Shown here one piece after another: positions 51,884-60,904 of a stretch of 64,000 nt of DNA; positions within the stretch are counted from its first letter, which is position 1; each line of letters opens with the position of its first letter. The notes below the pieces were generated by a model. That model worked only from the letters and a program-made list of their open reading frames with translations, did no database searches and was not told where the DNA came from. A program made the translations under genes and the position numbers. Origin of the DNA: Paenibacillus sp. JJ-223 (lineage in GTDB: Bacteria; Bacillota; Bacilli; Paenibacillales; Paenibacillaceae); the NCBI RefSeq assembly GCF_927798175.1, contig NZ_CAKMMP010000004.1:124001-188000 (forward strand), read 5' to 3'.

Positions 51884-53101
51884 CTATATGTCCTCTTCTT
51901 CCTTCAACCATTTGTTTCTTTGGGATCTTCTCATCAGGTACGCAACCGCAACGCCAAGGACCAATGCTGCCCCGATGATCCCCAAACCGTCCATTCCCGC
52001 GGTGAGCATCGGCAGCCATAGCAGGAGTGCGAAACCCGCATGGAGGTGAAAAATAAAACCAAGCACCTGGGAACGACGGCTTTCTTCGGTAATCGGATAA
52101 ATCATGATCCAGAACGATTCGGCATGGGCACGGCGCAACGACCCCAGCTGGACCCCGGCGATCAGCAGGAAGAACAAATACACGCCGAGGCCAAAGTAAG
52201 TGCCTGCCGTCCACCACGTCAATAACATGCCCAGCAAAATCAGACGCACCACGATCGGAAATACTTCGGTCCGAATAAACGTTTTGGTGATCAAATACCG
52301 GTAAGCCTTCTCGGGTTTCCAAGGCAAGCCGCTTCCCCACTTGCTCAACCAGCGGCGTGCGCTGACCTTCTGCCCTGAAGATGGGACATCCACAAACCAT
52401 CCCAGCGTTTGCATGACTCTCGCGCTTTGGGATTGCTCCACTCGAATCAGGCGTTCCCAGGCTACCCGATGTTTATGCGGAATTCGCAATGCCACGAGGT
52501 AAAGCACGGCAAGCAGCAATTCGAACCAGATGCTTCGCTGCGGCGGATGCCACAACCAGGCGGCCACCGCCAGAATGACCACAGCCCAGCGCAGCAGCCG
52601 GTACCCTCGGGCTGCGCCGTATTGGACCATGCGGAGCTCCTGCCAAGCTCCATAGCTGGACACTCCTTTCCATGCGAGCAGCAGCAGCAAAAACCACCCG
52701 AACGGACGCGCATCCGCGTCGGCGCGCACATAGAGCGGCCATAACGTCACGTAAACGATCAGTAGTCCGATACACTTATAGATCACGCCGCGCGAGAAAC
52801 TGTTTTTCAAATACTCTTGCATCCGATGCTCCTGCGGCCTGAGAAAAACGATGTCTGCCGGCTGTAAATACGTACGATATCCCGCAAAAATGGCCAGCGG
52901 GGCAAGCAAAAGCAACGCGACCCAGCGAATTGGAAAACCTGCAGGAATATGTTGTACGAAAGAGGTATACCAGGCGGAAAATGCAATGACCACAAACAGA
53001 AAGACCATGGCAACGCCGCTCTGGATCACGTAACCTATGTACGGAACGATGTTGTTCCAGAACCCTGTGCGTCTTTGCTTCCAAAGCTGTTTCAGATCCA
53101 T
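51884..53101 (-). CDS. ecsB: ABC transporter permease EcsB
   Basis: 405 residues. Polytopic membrane subunit with about eight to nine segments in three clusters (~28-75, 115-205 and 285-390). Opens MDLKQLWKQRRTGFWNNIVPYIGYVIQSGVAM, an EcsB-type start. It partners with the EcsA ATPase, whose stop lies 2 bp upstream. In B. subtilis EcsAB affects secretion, protein processing by signal peptidases, intramembrane proteolysis (RasP) and sporulation; the transported substrate is unknown. No ecsC follows here. Confidence 0.9.
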   Translation of the reverse strand: MDLKQLWKQRRTGFWNNIVPYIGYVIQSGVAMVFLFVVIAFSAWYTSFVQHIPAGFPIRWVALLLLAPLAIFAGYRTYLQPADIVFLRPQEHRMQEYLKNSFSRGVIYKCIGLLIVYVTLWPLYVRADADARPFGWFLLLLLAWKGVSSYGAWQELRMVQYGAARGYRLLRWAVVILAVAAWLWHPPQRSIWFELLLAVLYLVALRIPHKHRVAWERLIRVEQSQSARVMQTLGWFVDVPSSGQKVSARRWLSKWGSGLPWKPEKAYRYLITKTFIRTEVFPIVVRLILLGMLLTWWTAGTYFGLGVYLFFLLIAGVQLGSLRRAHAESFWIMIYPITEESRRSQVLGFIFHLHAGFALLLWLPMLTAGMDGLGIIGAALVLGVAVAYLMRRSQRNKWLKEEEDI

Positions 53102-53103
53102 GC

Positions 53104-53853
53104 CTAATCCCTGCCTTGCACGAGCGAATAGAACATTTGCTCCAGCGTGGCATCCGGCTGCCCGGACTGGTTCCGAAGCTCGCCCAGCGTGCCTTGGGCA
53201 ATGACATGCCCGCGATGCAGCACCACGAAACGATCGCAGTAATTCTCGATGGTCGACAAAATGTGGGAACTCAGCAAAATGGATGATCCGGCCGCTTTCA
53301 TCTCAAGCATGAAATCCAGCAGGGAACGTATCCCTAGCGGATCAAGCCCGAGGAAGGGTTCGTCAATGATATAGAGCGGCGGCCCGGCCACGAACGCACA
53401 CATGATCATCACCTTCTGCCGCATGCCTTTGGACAGATGCGTGGACAAGCTGGCGCTCTTTTCGCGCATGCGGAACAAGTCCAGCAGCTTCTCCGTACGC
53501 TGCTTGAAATCGGCTTCCGATACGCCATAAGCCCGTGCCGTGAATTCCAAATGCTCCATGACGGTCATCTCATCATATAACTCCGGCGACTCGGGGACAA
53601 AAGCCATCGCAGACTGATAGATTTGCGCATCCTCTTCCCGCGTCTTGCCCATCACCCGCACATCGCCCTGCTGCGGGCTCATCAAACCCAAAATATGCTT
53701 CATGGTTGTGCTCTTGCCCGCGCCGTTCAGGCCAATCAGTCCAACCATCTCTCCGCGTCCGACCTGAAGGTCGATGCCATGCAATACAGGGCGCTTGGCA
53801 CTGTAACCTCCGCTCAGGCCGCTGATTTGCAACACAGGTTCAGTGTTATTCAT
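53104..53853 (-). CDS. ecsA: ABC transporter ATPase EcsA
   Basis: 249 residues. Walker A GLNGAGKSTTMKHILGL; Q-loop region FVPESPELYDEMTVMEHLEF; signature LSTHLSKGMRQKVMIMCAFV (LSKGM); Walker B LYIIDEPFLGLDP; H-loop SSHILSTIE. The EcsA subgroup is supported by ecsB directly following (2-bp gap). The start at MNNTEP is chosen with AAGAGG ~11 nt upstream; an in-frame GTG four codons earlier overlaps the SD. It energises the EcsB permease. Confidence 0.92.
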   Translation of the reverse strand: MNNTEPVLQISGLSGGYSAKRPVLHGIDLQVGRGEMVGLIGLNGAGKSTTMKHILGLMSPQQGDVRVMGKTREEDAQIYQSAMAFVPESPELYDEMTVMEHLEFTARAYGVSEADFKQRTEKLLDLFRMREKSASLSTHLSKGMRQKVMIMCAFVAGPPLYIIDEPFLGLDPLGIRSLLDFMLEMKAAGSSILLSSHILSTIENYCDRFVVLHRGHVIAQGTLGELRNQSGQPDATLEQMFYSLVQGRD

Positions 53854-53880
53854 GCATCCATGCACCTCTTTCGTCAGCGA

Positions 53881-55248
53881 TTATTGTTCGGAACGAGGCT
53901 TGTTCTCCTTGCTCCATTTCGGCGCTCCTTTGTTTTTTCGATCCTGTTCGCGCTCGGATCTGCCGCCGGCGGCTTTGCTGCCTCCGCGCTGGTTGGATAT
54001 CGCTGCCCGCGCTCCGCTGCCACGGCTCGCCTGACCAGGTTTGCGCCCCTTGGAAAGGCCGGCAGCCCCTGCTGCTCCACGTTCGCCGCCTGAGCGTGCA
54101 TCGGTATGCTTGTCGGATTCGATGACCTTGCCGCCGTATAGTGCACGTTCCTTGATGTCGATACCCAGTTCACGCGCAAATTTGCGCATGATAAACACCT
54201 GTTTCTCGTCCACGATCGACAGCACGATCCCGCTGCGTCCCATTCGCCCCGTTCGGCCCGCACGGTGGACATAATGTTCCGAATCGAAGGCCGGGTCATA
54301 GTTGATGACCATAGGCAAGCCTTCGATGTCCAGTCCTCTGGCCGCCACTTCGCTGGCGATCAGCAATTTGATTTTTCCGTTGCGGAAGCTGGACAGCACG
54401 TTGCTGCGCGTCACTTTGTCGGCATCCCCGTACAATGCGGCGGCGGACAAGCCGAGATGGTTCATTTTCGCTTCAACCTCGCCAATGTCCTCGGTTGCGT
54501 TGACAAAAACGATGGCCCGATCCGGATTATATTGTCTTACCAGACGACGCAGCAGGTCGATTTTATCCCGTTCCTCCCCGACGAAGTAATAATGCTCCAA
54601 TCCTGAAGCCGTAGCTTGGTCCGGCGCAATCCCGATATGCACCGGTTCCTTCATTTCACGTTTGGCCAGCGCCGACGTATGTTCGTCCATCGTGGCCGAC
54701 AGGAAGACGAGTTGACGATCCCGCAGCGCGCTTCGCAGAATGAAATCCACGTCGCTGGCTCCGCCAAGCTGGAACACCTGATCCGCTTCATCGATCACGA
54801 TCGTCGATACGTTGTGCATTTTCAGCTTTTTCATCGTAATCAATTCCTTGAGCCGTCCTGGCGTACCTACGACCAATTCCGGGTGTTCACGCAATTTCTC
54901 TACCTGACGTTTAACCGCTGCGCCTCCGATGAGTCCCAGCACGCCAATGCCGCGACCTTCTCCATACCGTTGTCCCTCCCGCACGATTTGCATGGCGAGC
55001 TCTTGAGTCGGGGCGATGACCAGCTTCTGCGTTCCTTTCACGTCGCTTTTGACCGTTTGCAGCAGCGGCAGCAGATATGCCAGCGTTTTGCCTGTTCCCG
55101 TTTGGGATTTGGCCACTACGTCGCGCCCTTCCAGCATGACCGGGATCGTCTGAGCCTGCACGGGGGAAGGCTGTGTAATGTCATGGCTGGCCAGTACCGC
55201 TTCCAGGTCCTGATCCACGCCAATTGAAGCAAATGTTTCATTCGTCAT
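53881..55248 (-). CDS. DEAD-box RNA helicase
   Basis: 455 residues. ATP-dependent RNA remodelling. Q motif FASIGVDQDL...QPSPVQAQTIP; motif I SQTGTGKT (49-55); DEAD at ~153-156 (VIDEADQ); SAT (LSATMDEHTSAL); motif V/VI RGLDIEGLPMVINYD and HRAGRTGRMGRSG. The C-terminal ~90 residues are Gly/Ser/Arg/Lys-rich (SKGRKPGQASRGSG and so on), a typical RNA-binding tail. It is comparable to CshB/DeaD-like helicases of bacilli. A monocistronic gene with AAGGATGG before ATG. Confidence 0.92.
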   Translation of the reverse strand: MTNETFASIGVDQDLEAVLASHDITQPSPVQAQTIPVMLEGRDVVAKSQTGTGKTLAYLLPLLQTVKSDVKGTQKLVIAPTQELAMQIVREGQRYGEGRGIGVLGLIGGAAVKRQVEKLREHPELVVGTPGRLKELITMKKLKMHNVSTIVIDEADQVFQLGGASDVDFILRSALRDRQLVFLSATMDEHTSALAKREMKEPVHIGIAPDQATASGLEHYYFVGEERDKIDLLRRLVRQYNPDRAIVFVNATEDIGEVEAKMNHLGLSAAALYGDADKVTRSNVLSSFRNGKIKLLIASEVAARGLDIEGLPMVINYDPAFDSEHYVHRAGRTGRMGRSGIVLSIVDEKQVFIMRKFARELGIDIKERALYGGKVIESDKHTDARSGGERGAAGAAGLSKGRKPGQASRGSGARAAISNQRGGSKAAGGRSEREQDRKNKGAPKWSKENKPRSEQ

Positions 55249-55363
55249 GATTGTCCATCCTTATTTAAAGTAATAGTTGCGCCAGTCTATCTTCACATTA
55301 CCTTTCATTATATGCGAAAAAAGTCCACACACCAAATATCGGTTTGCAAAAAGTAGCATGTTC

Positions 55364-55394
55364 AAAAAAAATAAAGCCCCTCGCGGAGCTTTTT
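55364..55394 (-). terminator. Terminator of the SDR gene
   Basis: AAAGCTCC and GGGGCTTT pair around GCGA, followed by ATTTTTTTT on the minus strand. Confidence 0.8.
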
Positions 55395-55429
55395 CGGATG
55401 TTCCATATGATAAAACGATGGGTGCGACC

Positions 55430-56203
55430 TTATTTCTGATTCATCATGCCGTGGGTCAGACGGTCGGCAAGACGTGGGAACAGCTGGTACAGGCGTATGC
55501 CCGCCGACGCCAGTCGGGGCAGATTCACTTCTTCCTTGCGTTTCTTCATCGCCCGGATCATGTGCGCGGCAACATCCTCCGGCTTCAGCATCATCCAGCG
55601 CACATTGTTGACATAGTTACCGGACGGGTCGGCACGGTCGAAAAACGGCGTATCGATCGGTCCTGGATTAATCGTGGTCACCACCACGCCCGTTTTGCGC
55701 AACTCCTGGCGCAGCGCATTGCTAAAACCAAGAACGGCATGTTTCGTCGCCGTGTAGGAAGCCGACTTGGCTGTACCGATCTTTCCGGCCATAGAGGCCA
55801 CATTGACGATCTGGCCCTTGCCACGTTTCAGCATTTGGGGCAGCACGGCTTTTGTACAGCGCACAATCCCCATGTAGTTGACATTCATCATCTCTTCGAA
55901 CTCCTGCACCGTCATGTCTGCGATTGCCGCAAACCTGCCGTAGCCTGCATTGTTCACCAAAATGTCCACTTGGCCGTACTTCTTCATCACGCTGTCCACG
56001 GCTGCCTGAACCTGTGTATCATCGGTGACATCCAGCTCAAGCAATTCATGTCGTCCTGTTAACGAAGCTCCGATTCCTTCGAGCCTGTCCCGCGAACGGG
56101 CAGCCAAAACGGGAATGGCACCTTCTTCAATCAGCATTCGGGCACAGAGCTCGCCGATGCCGCTCGATGCGCCCGTAATGAAAACGATCTGGTCCTTCAA
56201 CAT
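55430..56203 (-). CDS. Short-chain dehydrogenase/reductase
   Basis: 257 residues. NAD(P)-binding TGASSGIGELCARML (~10-24), NNAG at ~85, catalytic Ser in VASMAGKIG, and YTATK (Y-x3-K) in SASYTATKHAVLGFSNALRQEL. The C-terminal ~60 residues extend in a DltE/YqjQ-like manner (EEVNLPRLASAGIRLYQLFPRLADRLTHGM). Substrate unknown; the YqjQ-like acyl/keto reductase group is closest in pattern. GGAGG lies 9 nt before ATG. It is a single gene between CheX and its own terminator. Confidence 0.88.
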   Translation of the reverse strand: MLKDQIVFITGASSGIGELCARMLIEEGAIPVLAARSRDRLEGIGASLTGRHELLELDVTDDTQVQAAVDSVMKKYGQVDILVNNAGYGRFAAIADMTVQEFEEMMNVNYMGIVRCTKAVLPQMLKRGKGQIVNVASMAGKIGTAKSASYTATKHAVLGFSNALRQELRKTGVVVTTINPGPIDTPFFDRADPSGNYVNNVRWMMLKPEDVAAHMIRAMKKRKEEVNLPRLASAGIRLYQLFPRLADRLTHGMMNQK

Positions 56204-56258
56204 ATCCGAAATCCTCCCGTAATGAACGCTAATGCCCTTTCAGGCGTTTGGTTCCATT

Positions 56259-56717
56259 TTACGAGATCATGACTTGAATATCCATCTCACCGATACCGTC
56301 CATCATAAGCGGTATGCATAGTGCTTTCGAGGCATTGAACTCCGTCAGATGTTCCGACTTCATGACTTGTGGAGGCGTAATGTCTACAACTACGCCCTGG
56401 CTGGATAATATGGTGCTTGCATTCCCGCTGATCATGTTGCCAAGCTCCGAAATGGCGCTTTTGCTCATATCATCCATCTCCGTAATCACAAAACCGCCCA
56501 TCATGGCAGAAACGATTTTGAGCGCAACCTGCTCCTGAATGCCAAATACGATGTTTCCGCTCAGCTGCCCTGTCATGCCGATCACGATCCAAACATGGTC
56601 AGCAATGTACTCCACGTTCTTCACGCCCAGATTCCCGGTGGAAGGTGAAACCTGAATGAGTTGCTCAAATACGTTTCGCGCGGATTCCAGGAAAGGATTA
56701 ATCACTTCCGCTTTCAC
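56259..56717 (-). CDS. CheX-type CheY-P phosphatase
   Basis: 152 residues. CheC/CheX/FliY fold: INPFLESARNVFEQLIQVSPSTGNLGVKN, IVIGMTGQLSGNIVFGIQEQVALKIVSAMMGG and the phosphatase motif E-x2-N in SAISELGNMISGNAS. CheX is known to dephosphorylate CheY-P in chemotaxis. It is away from any flagellar cluster in this window. The start is GTG with AGGGGGA ~10 nt upstream. No neighbours are co-transcribed. Confidence 0.9.
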   Translation of the reverse strand: MKAEVINPFLESARNVFEQLIQVSPSTGNLGVKNVEYIADHVWIVIGMTGQLSGNIVFGIQEQVALKIVSAMMGGFVITEMDDMSKSAISELGNMISGNASTILSSQGVVVDITPPQVMKSEHLTEFNASKALCIPLMMDGIGEMDIQVMIS

Positions 56718-57147
56718 TGTTTAATGTCCCCCTTACACTGGGTTATGGGTCACACACCAAAAGTCCCATTTTCAATAATTTCATTATACTTTATCACGTC
56801 CAAGAATTCATCATGAATTCGGCAAGGCATGTGCTCTATAATTTATCGTCATTGATAGATCAAATGTTTATAGCTGTTATTGGCGAATTCTCACAGCTTT
56901 TCTCCCCTGCCGGGCAAGAATTGGCGATTCCAGGGGGTAGAACTTTGGTTTTAGGACTATTTTACCTATATTTCGATGAGCTTCGGCGGGGAAAGAGAAG
57001 AATCATGTCCAGTGATATATGTACCAACCCGTTGTACAGATTGTGCAAAAGTTGCTTCCATCTGCTTCATTGCCGTGCTGCCCCGTTTCCCATATAATTT
57101 AAAGTAACAGAACGATGACATGTTTGCGGGATTTTTTTACTCCCCCC

Positions 57148-57339
57148 TATATAAGTTGAACTATATATTTACACAACAACGGAGAGGACAGAACAAATCT
57201 GGAGAAGCGAAGCATTCGCCTTTATCCCCGGATTTCCCTCTTTGAGAAAAATTCAAAAAAATCTGGGGATAACAGCGATCGGAAGATGGTTCTGACCGCG
57301 CAGTGGTCCTGTGTAAAATCTTTTATTCAACTTATATAG
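57148..57339. repeat. 14-bp inverted repeats enclosing hairpin repeat copy 2
   Basis: CTATATAAGTTGAA at 57148-57161 and its exact complement TTCAACTTATATAG at 57326-57339 bracket 164 bp that contain the dispersed repeat. They may be terminal repeats of a small mobile unit or two operator sites split by an insertion. Confidence 0.5.
57194..57286 (-). repeat. Dispersed hairpin repeat, copy 2
   Basis: Inverted relative to copies 1 and 3. Read on the minus strand it begins TTCCGATCGCTGTTATCCCC, reaches the turn TCTCAAAGAGGGA and returns via AAATCCGGGGATAAAGGCG, ending GCTTCGCTTCTCCAGATTT. Confidence 0.75.
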
Positions 57340-57343
57340 TTGA
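57327..57343. promoter_or_regulatory. 17-bp palindrome upstream of the lysR gene
   Basis: TCAACTTATATAGTTGA is a perfect dyad (6-bp arms TCAACT / AGTTGA around TATAT), ending 25 bp before the lysR start. It fits a LysR-type autoregulatory box. Confidence 0.5.
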
Positions 57344-57368
57344 CAAGTTGATCGCAAGGAGGCCAACC

Positions 57369-58271
57369 ATGAATATCAGCCAACTGGAAACGCTGATTAC
57401 GATTTCCAAAACGATGAGCTTCCGCAAGGCAGGCGAGCTTTTGAATCTGACTCAACCTGCCGTTTCCGCCCAGATCAAAAGTCTGGAGGACGAATTCAAC
57501 ACCGTGCTCGTGGATCGCAATCAGCCCGTTACCCTCACGGACCGGGGGAAAGTATTTTTGGAGCATGCAGAGCGCATGCTGGATATCGTGGATGAGCTGA
57601 AGCAGAAACTATCCGACCTGGATGAGACCCCTCAAGGACATATCGTATTAGGGACAACCACTTCCATTGCCATTCAGATTTTGCCGCGCGTGCTGTCCTA
57701 TTTTCAGGATCAATTTCCCTTGATCAAGACGAGCATTCAATCCATGCCCTCCTCGCAAATTTATACGCTGGTGGAGAGCGGGTTAATCGACATCGGCATC
57801 GGGTATCTGACGGAGCGCAATCCAAACCTGAATACGTCCGTGTTGTATTATGATACGTTTGAACTCATTGTTTCTCCTGCCCATCCTTTGGCCAAACTAA
57901 AACATGCTTCAGTGGACGTGCTGCGCGATATCCCGCTGATCCTGCTGTCGCCGGACACGGTTGGCCGCAAGTTTACGGAAGGCATTCTCAAAAAACACGG
58001 CATCGAACCGAATGTGGTCATGGAGCTGTCCAGCAGCGAGGAAATCAAAAGGATGGTTGAAATCAACCTCGGAGCCTCGATCATTTCCAAGCAGTCGGTC
58101 GCGCATGAACTCCGGCAAGGGACGCTGAAAATGATCCCGCTCGGCGAGCTTGAAGTCAGCCATCCCGTGGGCGTCATTTACAAAGCAAGCCGTTATCTCA
58201 ACTCGGCCATGCAGCAGTTTTTGAGCGACCTCAAAGGCATGCCTGAAACGCAGTTCATCAGTTCGGAATAA
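57369..58271 (+). CDS. LysR-type regulator
   Basis: 300 residues. Winged helix in residues 1-60 (LETLITISKTMSFRKAGELLNLTQPAVSAQIKSLEDEFNTVLVDR) and a co-inducer domain ~90-295 with IVLGTTTSIAIQILPRVLSYF and GLIDIGIGYL. It belongs to the group of CysB/CbbR-like sensors by general pattern; the ligand is unknown. Its target may be the PHP gene 29 bp downstream on the same strand, or itself. AAGGAGG lies 7 nt before ATG. Hairpin repeat copy 2 and a 17-bp palindrome lie just upstream. Confidence 0.9.
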   Translation: MNISQLETLITISKTMSFRKAGELLNLTQPAVSAQIKSLEDEFNTVLVDRNQPVTLTDRGKVFLEHAERMLDIVDELKQKLSDLDETPQGHIVLGTTTSIAIQILPRVLSYFQDQFPLIKTSIQSMPSSQIYTLVESGLIDIGIGYLTERNPNLNTSVLYYDTFELIVSPAHPLAKLKHASVDVLRDIPLILLSPDTVGRKFTEGILKKHGIEPNVVMELSSSEEIKRMVEINLGASIISKQSVAHELRQGTLKMIPLGELEVSHPVGVIYKASRYLNSAMQQFLSDLKGMPETQFISSE

Positions 58272-58300
58272 GAAATTTGCCCGAGAAAGGAAGAACAGTC

Positions 58301-59110
58301 ATGAAATTCGATCTTCATACCCACCATTTTCGCTGCGGTCATGCAGACGGAAACATTCGCGATTACATCGAAGCAGGCATCCGTGCCGGACTGCAAGCGA
58401 TCGGCATCTCCGATCATACGCCGTATTTCGGCAGCGAAGAAGAGCATGCATTCCCCCGAATTGCCATGGCTAAGTCGGAATTGCGTCATTACGTGGAAGA
58501 AGTGCTTGCATTGAAAGCCGAATATGCAGGCAAAATCGACGTTCTGCTTGGCATCGAGTCCGACTTTTTCCCAGCCCATGCCGAGTTATACCGAAGCACG
58601 CTTGGTCAATATCCTTTTGATTATGTGATTGGTTCCGTCCACCATACCGAAGATGTCAGCATCTTCAACAAAACACGTTGGAAAGGACTAAGCGATGCAA
58701 GAAAGATCGAAGTCAAAGAAAAGTATTACGATTTGATCAGCCAATCTGCACGCAGCGGCATGTTCCAGATTCTCGGCCATATCGACGCCATGAAGGGCAA
58801 CTATCCTCCTTTCTCGGAAATCAAGACGGATCAAGCGATCGATCATACGCTTAAAGTCATTGCCGAATGCAACGTGGCCATCGAAATCAACACTTCAGGC
58901 AAAACCAAACTGAGCGGCGGCTGGTATCCTTCGGATGCCATTTTGGAAAGAGCCCGTTTTTACGGGGTCAAAGTCACGTTCGGATCGGATGCCCACAAGC
59001 CCGCACGCGTAGGAGACGAACTCGAAGCGGTCCGCGACAGGCTGAAGCAGATCGGTTTTACCGACTGGGTATATTTCAAACAGAAGCAGATGCAGGTGGT
59101 GCCACTGTAA
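58301..59110 (+). CDS. PHP-family histidinol-phosphatase-like protein
   Basis: 269 residues. PHP metal-dependent phosphoesterase. Metal ligands: FDLHTHHFRCGHADG (HxH), GISDHTPY, LLGIESDFF, GSVHHTED, GHIDAMKG and TFGSDAHKP. The pattern matches HisK/HisJ-type histidinol-phosphate phosphatase, the last-but-one step of histidine synthesis, but other sugar-phosphate substrates are possible because no his genes are nearby. AAAGGAAG lies ~8 nt before ATG. It comes 29 bp after the LysR gene, probably co-transcribed. A terminator follows at 59113. Confidence 0.88.
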   Translation: MKFDLHTHHFRCGHADGNIRDYIEAGIRAGLQAIGISDHTPYFGSEEEHAFPRIAMAKSELRHYVEEVLALKAEYAGKIDVLLGIESDFFPAHAELYRSTLGQYPFDYVIGSVHHTEDVSIFNKTRWKGLSDARKIEVKEKYYDLISQSARSGMFQILGHIDAMKGNYPPFSEIKTDQAIDHTLKVIAECNVAIEINTSGKTKLSGGWYPSDAILERARFYGVKVTFGSDAHKPARVGDELEAVRDRLKQIGFTDWVYFKQKQMQVVPL

Positions 59111-59112
59111 CC

Positions 59113-59162
59113 ATAACCCGTTGCCAAGAGCAGTGCTCTCTTCAGGCAATGGGTTTCTTTTT
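59113..59162 (+). terminator. Terminator after the PHP gene
   Basis: AACCCGTTGCC pairs with GGCAATGGGTT (one G-U) and is followed by TCTTTTTG. Confidence 0.75.
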
Positions 59163-59306
59163 GTTCATGGAACCCTGATTCTGGAGGCAAAAAAAATGAA
59201 CCCGTTCGCACGGGTCCCAACAGCATAATCTATTTATCAAAAAGGGGGTCATGAGATAAGTTTACCCCTTGTCTGTTAGAGTTCAATTGCAGCTATATTT
59301 CAATTG

Positions 59307-59333
59307 TGTAACAAATGATCGATGTTTGTTACA
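59307..59333. promoter_or_regulatory. 27-bp dyad between the PHP and GNAT genes
   Basis: TGTAACAAA and TTTGTTACA are perfect 9-bp arms with a 9-bp centre. It may be an operator or a terminator-like structure 10 bp after the GNAT stop, without a T-run. Confidence 0.4.
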
Positions 59334-59342
59334 TCCTGATGG

Positions 59343-59999
59343 CTAATATAAATTATGCGCTTCAGGTTTGCCGAATGCCACCGGTTGCAACGTATGCAGA
59401 AAATCTTGTTTTTGAGCGAATTCATACTGTTCCTTGCATATGCCGTAAATGTGCACGTCCAGCTCATGGCCTGGCATGGCTGCATCCGCCCGAGCCGGCC
59501 CGTATGACGCAATCGTCCGTTCCCGGCTCATCCCGAGTTTGCGCAGCACCTGAAGGGACATTTGGTTTGCTTCATAACAGCGTGCCTCCACTTTGGAGAG
59601 CTGCAATTCGCCAAAACCAAATTGCAGCAAACGGCGTACAGCTTCCGTCGCGACGCCTTTGCCCCACATCGACTTGTCCACAATGTACCCCACTTGCGCG
59701 GTTCGCCCATGTTCGTTCCAATTCTGAAAGGAAGCAAGGCCAATTACGCTTCCCGTCTCCCTCCAGCAAATGCCGTAATGAATCGAATCGAGATTGGCGC
59801 TGCTGCTGCGGATTTGATTCAGCAGTCTTCTCGCACGAATGGGTGCAGGCTGACTCCCCCTGTTCACGTACTGGATAACCTGCGGATCGGAAAGCAAATC
59901 GGCGATCATGCCGAAATCGCTCTGGCGCAATGTCCGCAAAACCAGACGCTCCGTCTGCAGCATGGGCAATCCTTCCATCAGCATGTCTCGCGTCAACAT
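59343..59999 (-). CDS. GNAT family N-acetyltransferase (RimJ/RimL type)
   Basis: 218 residues. TERLVLRTLRQSDFGMIADLLSDPQVIQYVNRG opens the family; acetyl-CoA is bound by VGYIVDKSMWGKGVATEAVRRLLQFGF (motif A) and the end has YEANQMSLQVLRKLGMSRERT. Similar to ribosomal-protein and amino-acid acetyltransferases; the target cannot be told. The second ATG (59999) is used because AAAGGAG sits ~9 nt upstream. The C-terminal ~35 residues extend the usual domain. Confidence 0.88.
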   Translation of the reverse strand: MLTRDMLMEGLPMLQTERLVLRTLRQSDFGMIADLLSDPQVIQYVNRGSQPAPIRARRLLNQIRSSSANLDSIHYGICWRETGSVIGLASFQNWNEHGRTAQVGYIVDKSMWGKGVATEAVRRLLQFGFGELQLSKVEARCYEANQMSLQVLRKLGMSRERTIASYGPARADAAMPGHELDVHIYGICKEQYEFAQKQDFLHTLQPVAFGKPEAHNLY

Positions 60000-60139
60000 G
60001 ATCATCGCTCCTTTTGCCTGTCGAATAAGGTTCCGATAAGACAAGCTTGCTCCCAAGAAATTCCGGCAGCAACCGTATGCATCGACGATCCGAATCAAAG
60101 TGTAGCTTTCCTTCAAACGCCCTTTTCTATACTGCGGCT

Positions 60140-60874
60140 CTATTGATCCTGCAAACCGCGATAAACGCCTGTTCGCAGCTCACGGATATAAAAATCCAGA
60201 AACGGCACATTGGCCTGCTCCGCCGCGCGCACCTCTTGTTCGATATCATAAGGGACACGCACGAATTGCAGATTAAAGGCACTTTTAACATCATTGCTGT
60301 TTTCGCCTTCGATAATGCAATAGGACGCTTGAGTCATATCCAGAGGATTGCCCACGCTTCCAACATTAAAAAGCATCTTGCCGTTCAGATGCTGCAAAAA
60401 CGCATTGTGCACATCACCATAACCGACGATATCGGCTGTTCCGAATCCCGTCGCCTCTTCCGGAGCATCGAACATCGCCATTCTCTGCTCCATTTCATCC
60501 CATGGCTGCACGCGATGATATACGCTCTTCGGCGAAGCATGCACCAGACGGATGGCACGCCCGCTAAGCCGAAGCTCATAGCTGAACGGAAGATTGGCCA
60601 AATAGGCCAGGCGGTTTGCTCCCAACCGTTCTGCCTGCCAGGTGAAATTTTCATTGTCCTTGTTCACGGCCACCAACTCGTCCCAATTGCCGCGGATCAC
60701 CTGCTCGCAGGTTGTTCTCACGGAATCCACAGCCTCGGCAGGTGCCGGGCCTTTGCCCACGAGGTCGCCGAGACAAAATATGCGCGTGATTCCGCGATGA
60801 CGAATATTATCCAGCACTGCATTCCACGCCGTCATGTTACCATGAATGTCCGAAACGATCGCTATTCTTTCCAT
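60140..60874 (-). CDS. Metallophosphoesterase (YfcE/Ap4A-hydrolase-like)
   Basis: 244 residues. Calcineurin-like metal motifs: IVSDIHGNMTAW (DxH), FCLGDLVGKGP (GD), RGNWDELV (GN[HW]D, here GNWD), LVHASP and YGDVHNAFLQH. It is closer to bacterial Icc/ApaH-like proteins. Substrate unknown. GGAGGGCA lies 5-8 nt before ATG 60874; a longer frame starts 7 codons earlier. It is upstream of the GNAT gene on the same strand, separated by ~140 bp, and 30 bp after another metallophosphoesterase gene. Confidence 0.87.
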   Translation of the reverse strand: MERIAIVSDIHGNMTAWNAVLDNIRHRGITRIFCLGDLVGKGPAPAEAVDSVRTTCEQVIRGNWDELVAVNKDNENFTWQAERLGANRLAYLANLPFSYELRLSGRAIRLVHASPKSVYHRVQPWDEMEQRMAMFDAPEEATGFGTADIVGYGDVHNAFLQHLNGKMLFNVGSVGNPLDMTQASYCIIEGENSNDVKSAFNLQFVRVPYDIEQEVRAAEQANVPFLDFYIRELRTGVYRGLQDQ

Positions 60875-60904
60875 CCGGCTGCCCTCCTTTGCCAAAGATC
60901 ATAT

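Larger units (their letters stand above)
56718..57368. other. 650-bp stretch between cheX and the lysR gene
   Basis: No protein gene supported: a 94-codon open frame (56813-57097, plus) has no ribosome binding site and no family features. The stretch holds hairpin-repeat copy 2, 14-bp inverted repeats around it, and the lysR operator candidate. Confidence 0.6.

Noticed and set aside
56813..57097. 94-codon open frame between cheX and lysR
   Set aside because: No ribosome binding site, no recognisable domain, and it ends in a low-information stretch; treated as non-coding.
57148..57339. Complete insertion sequence around hairpin repeat copy 2
   Set aside because: Only ~190 bp with no transposase; at most a non-autonomous element.
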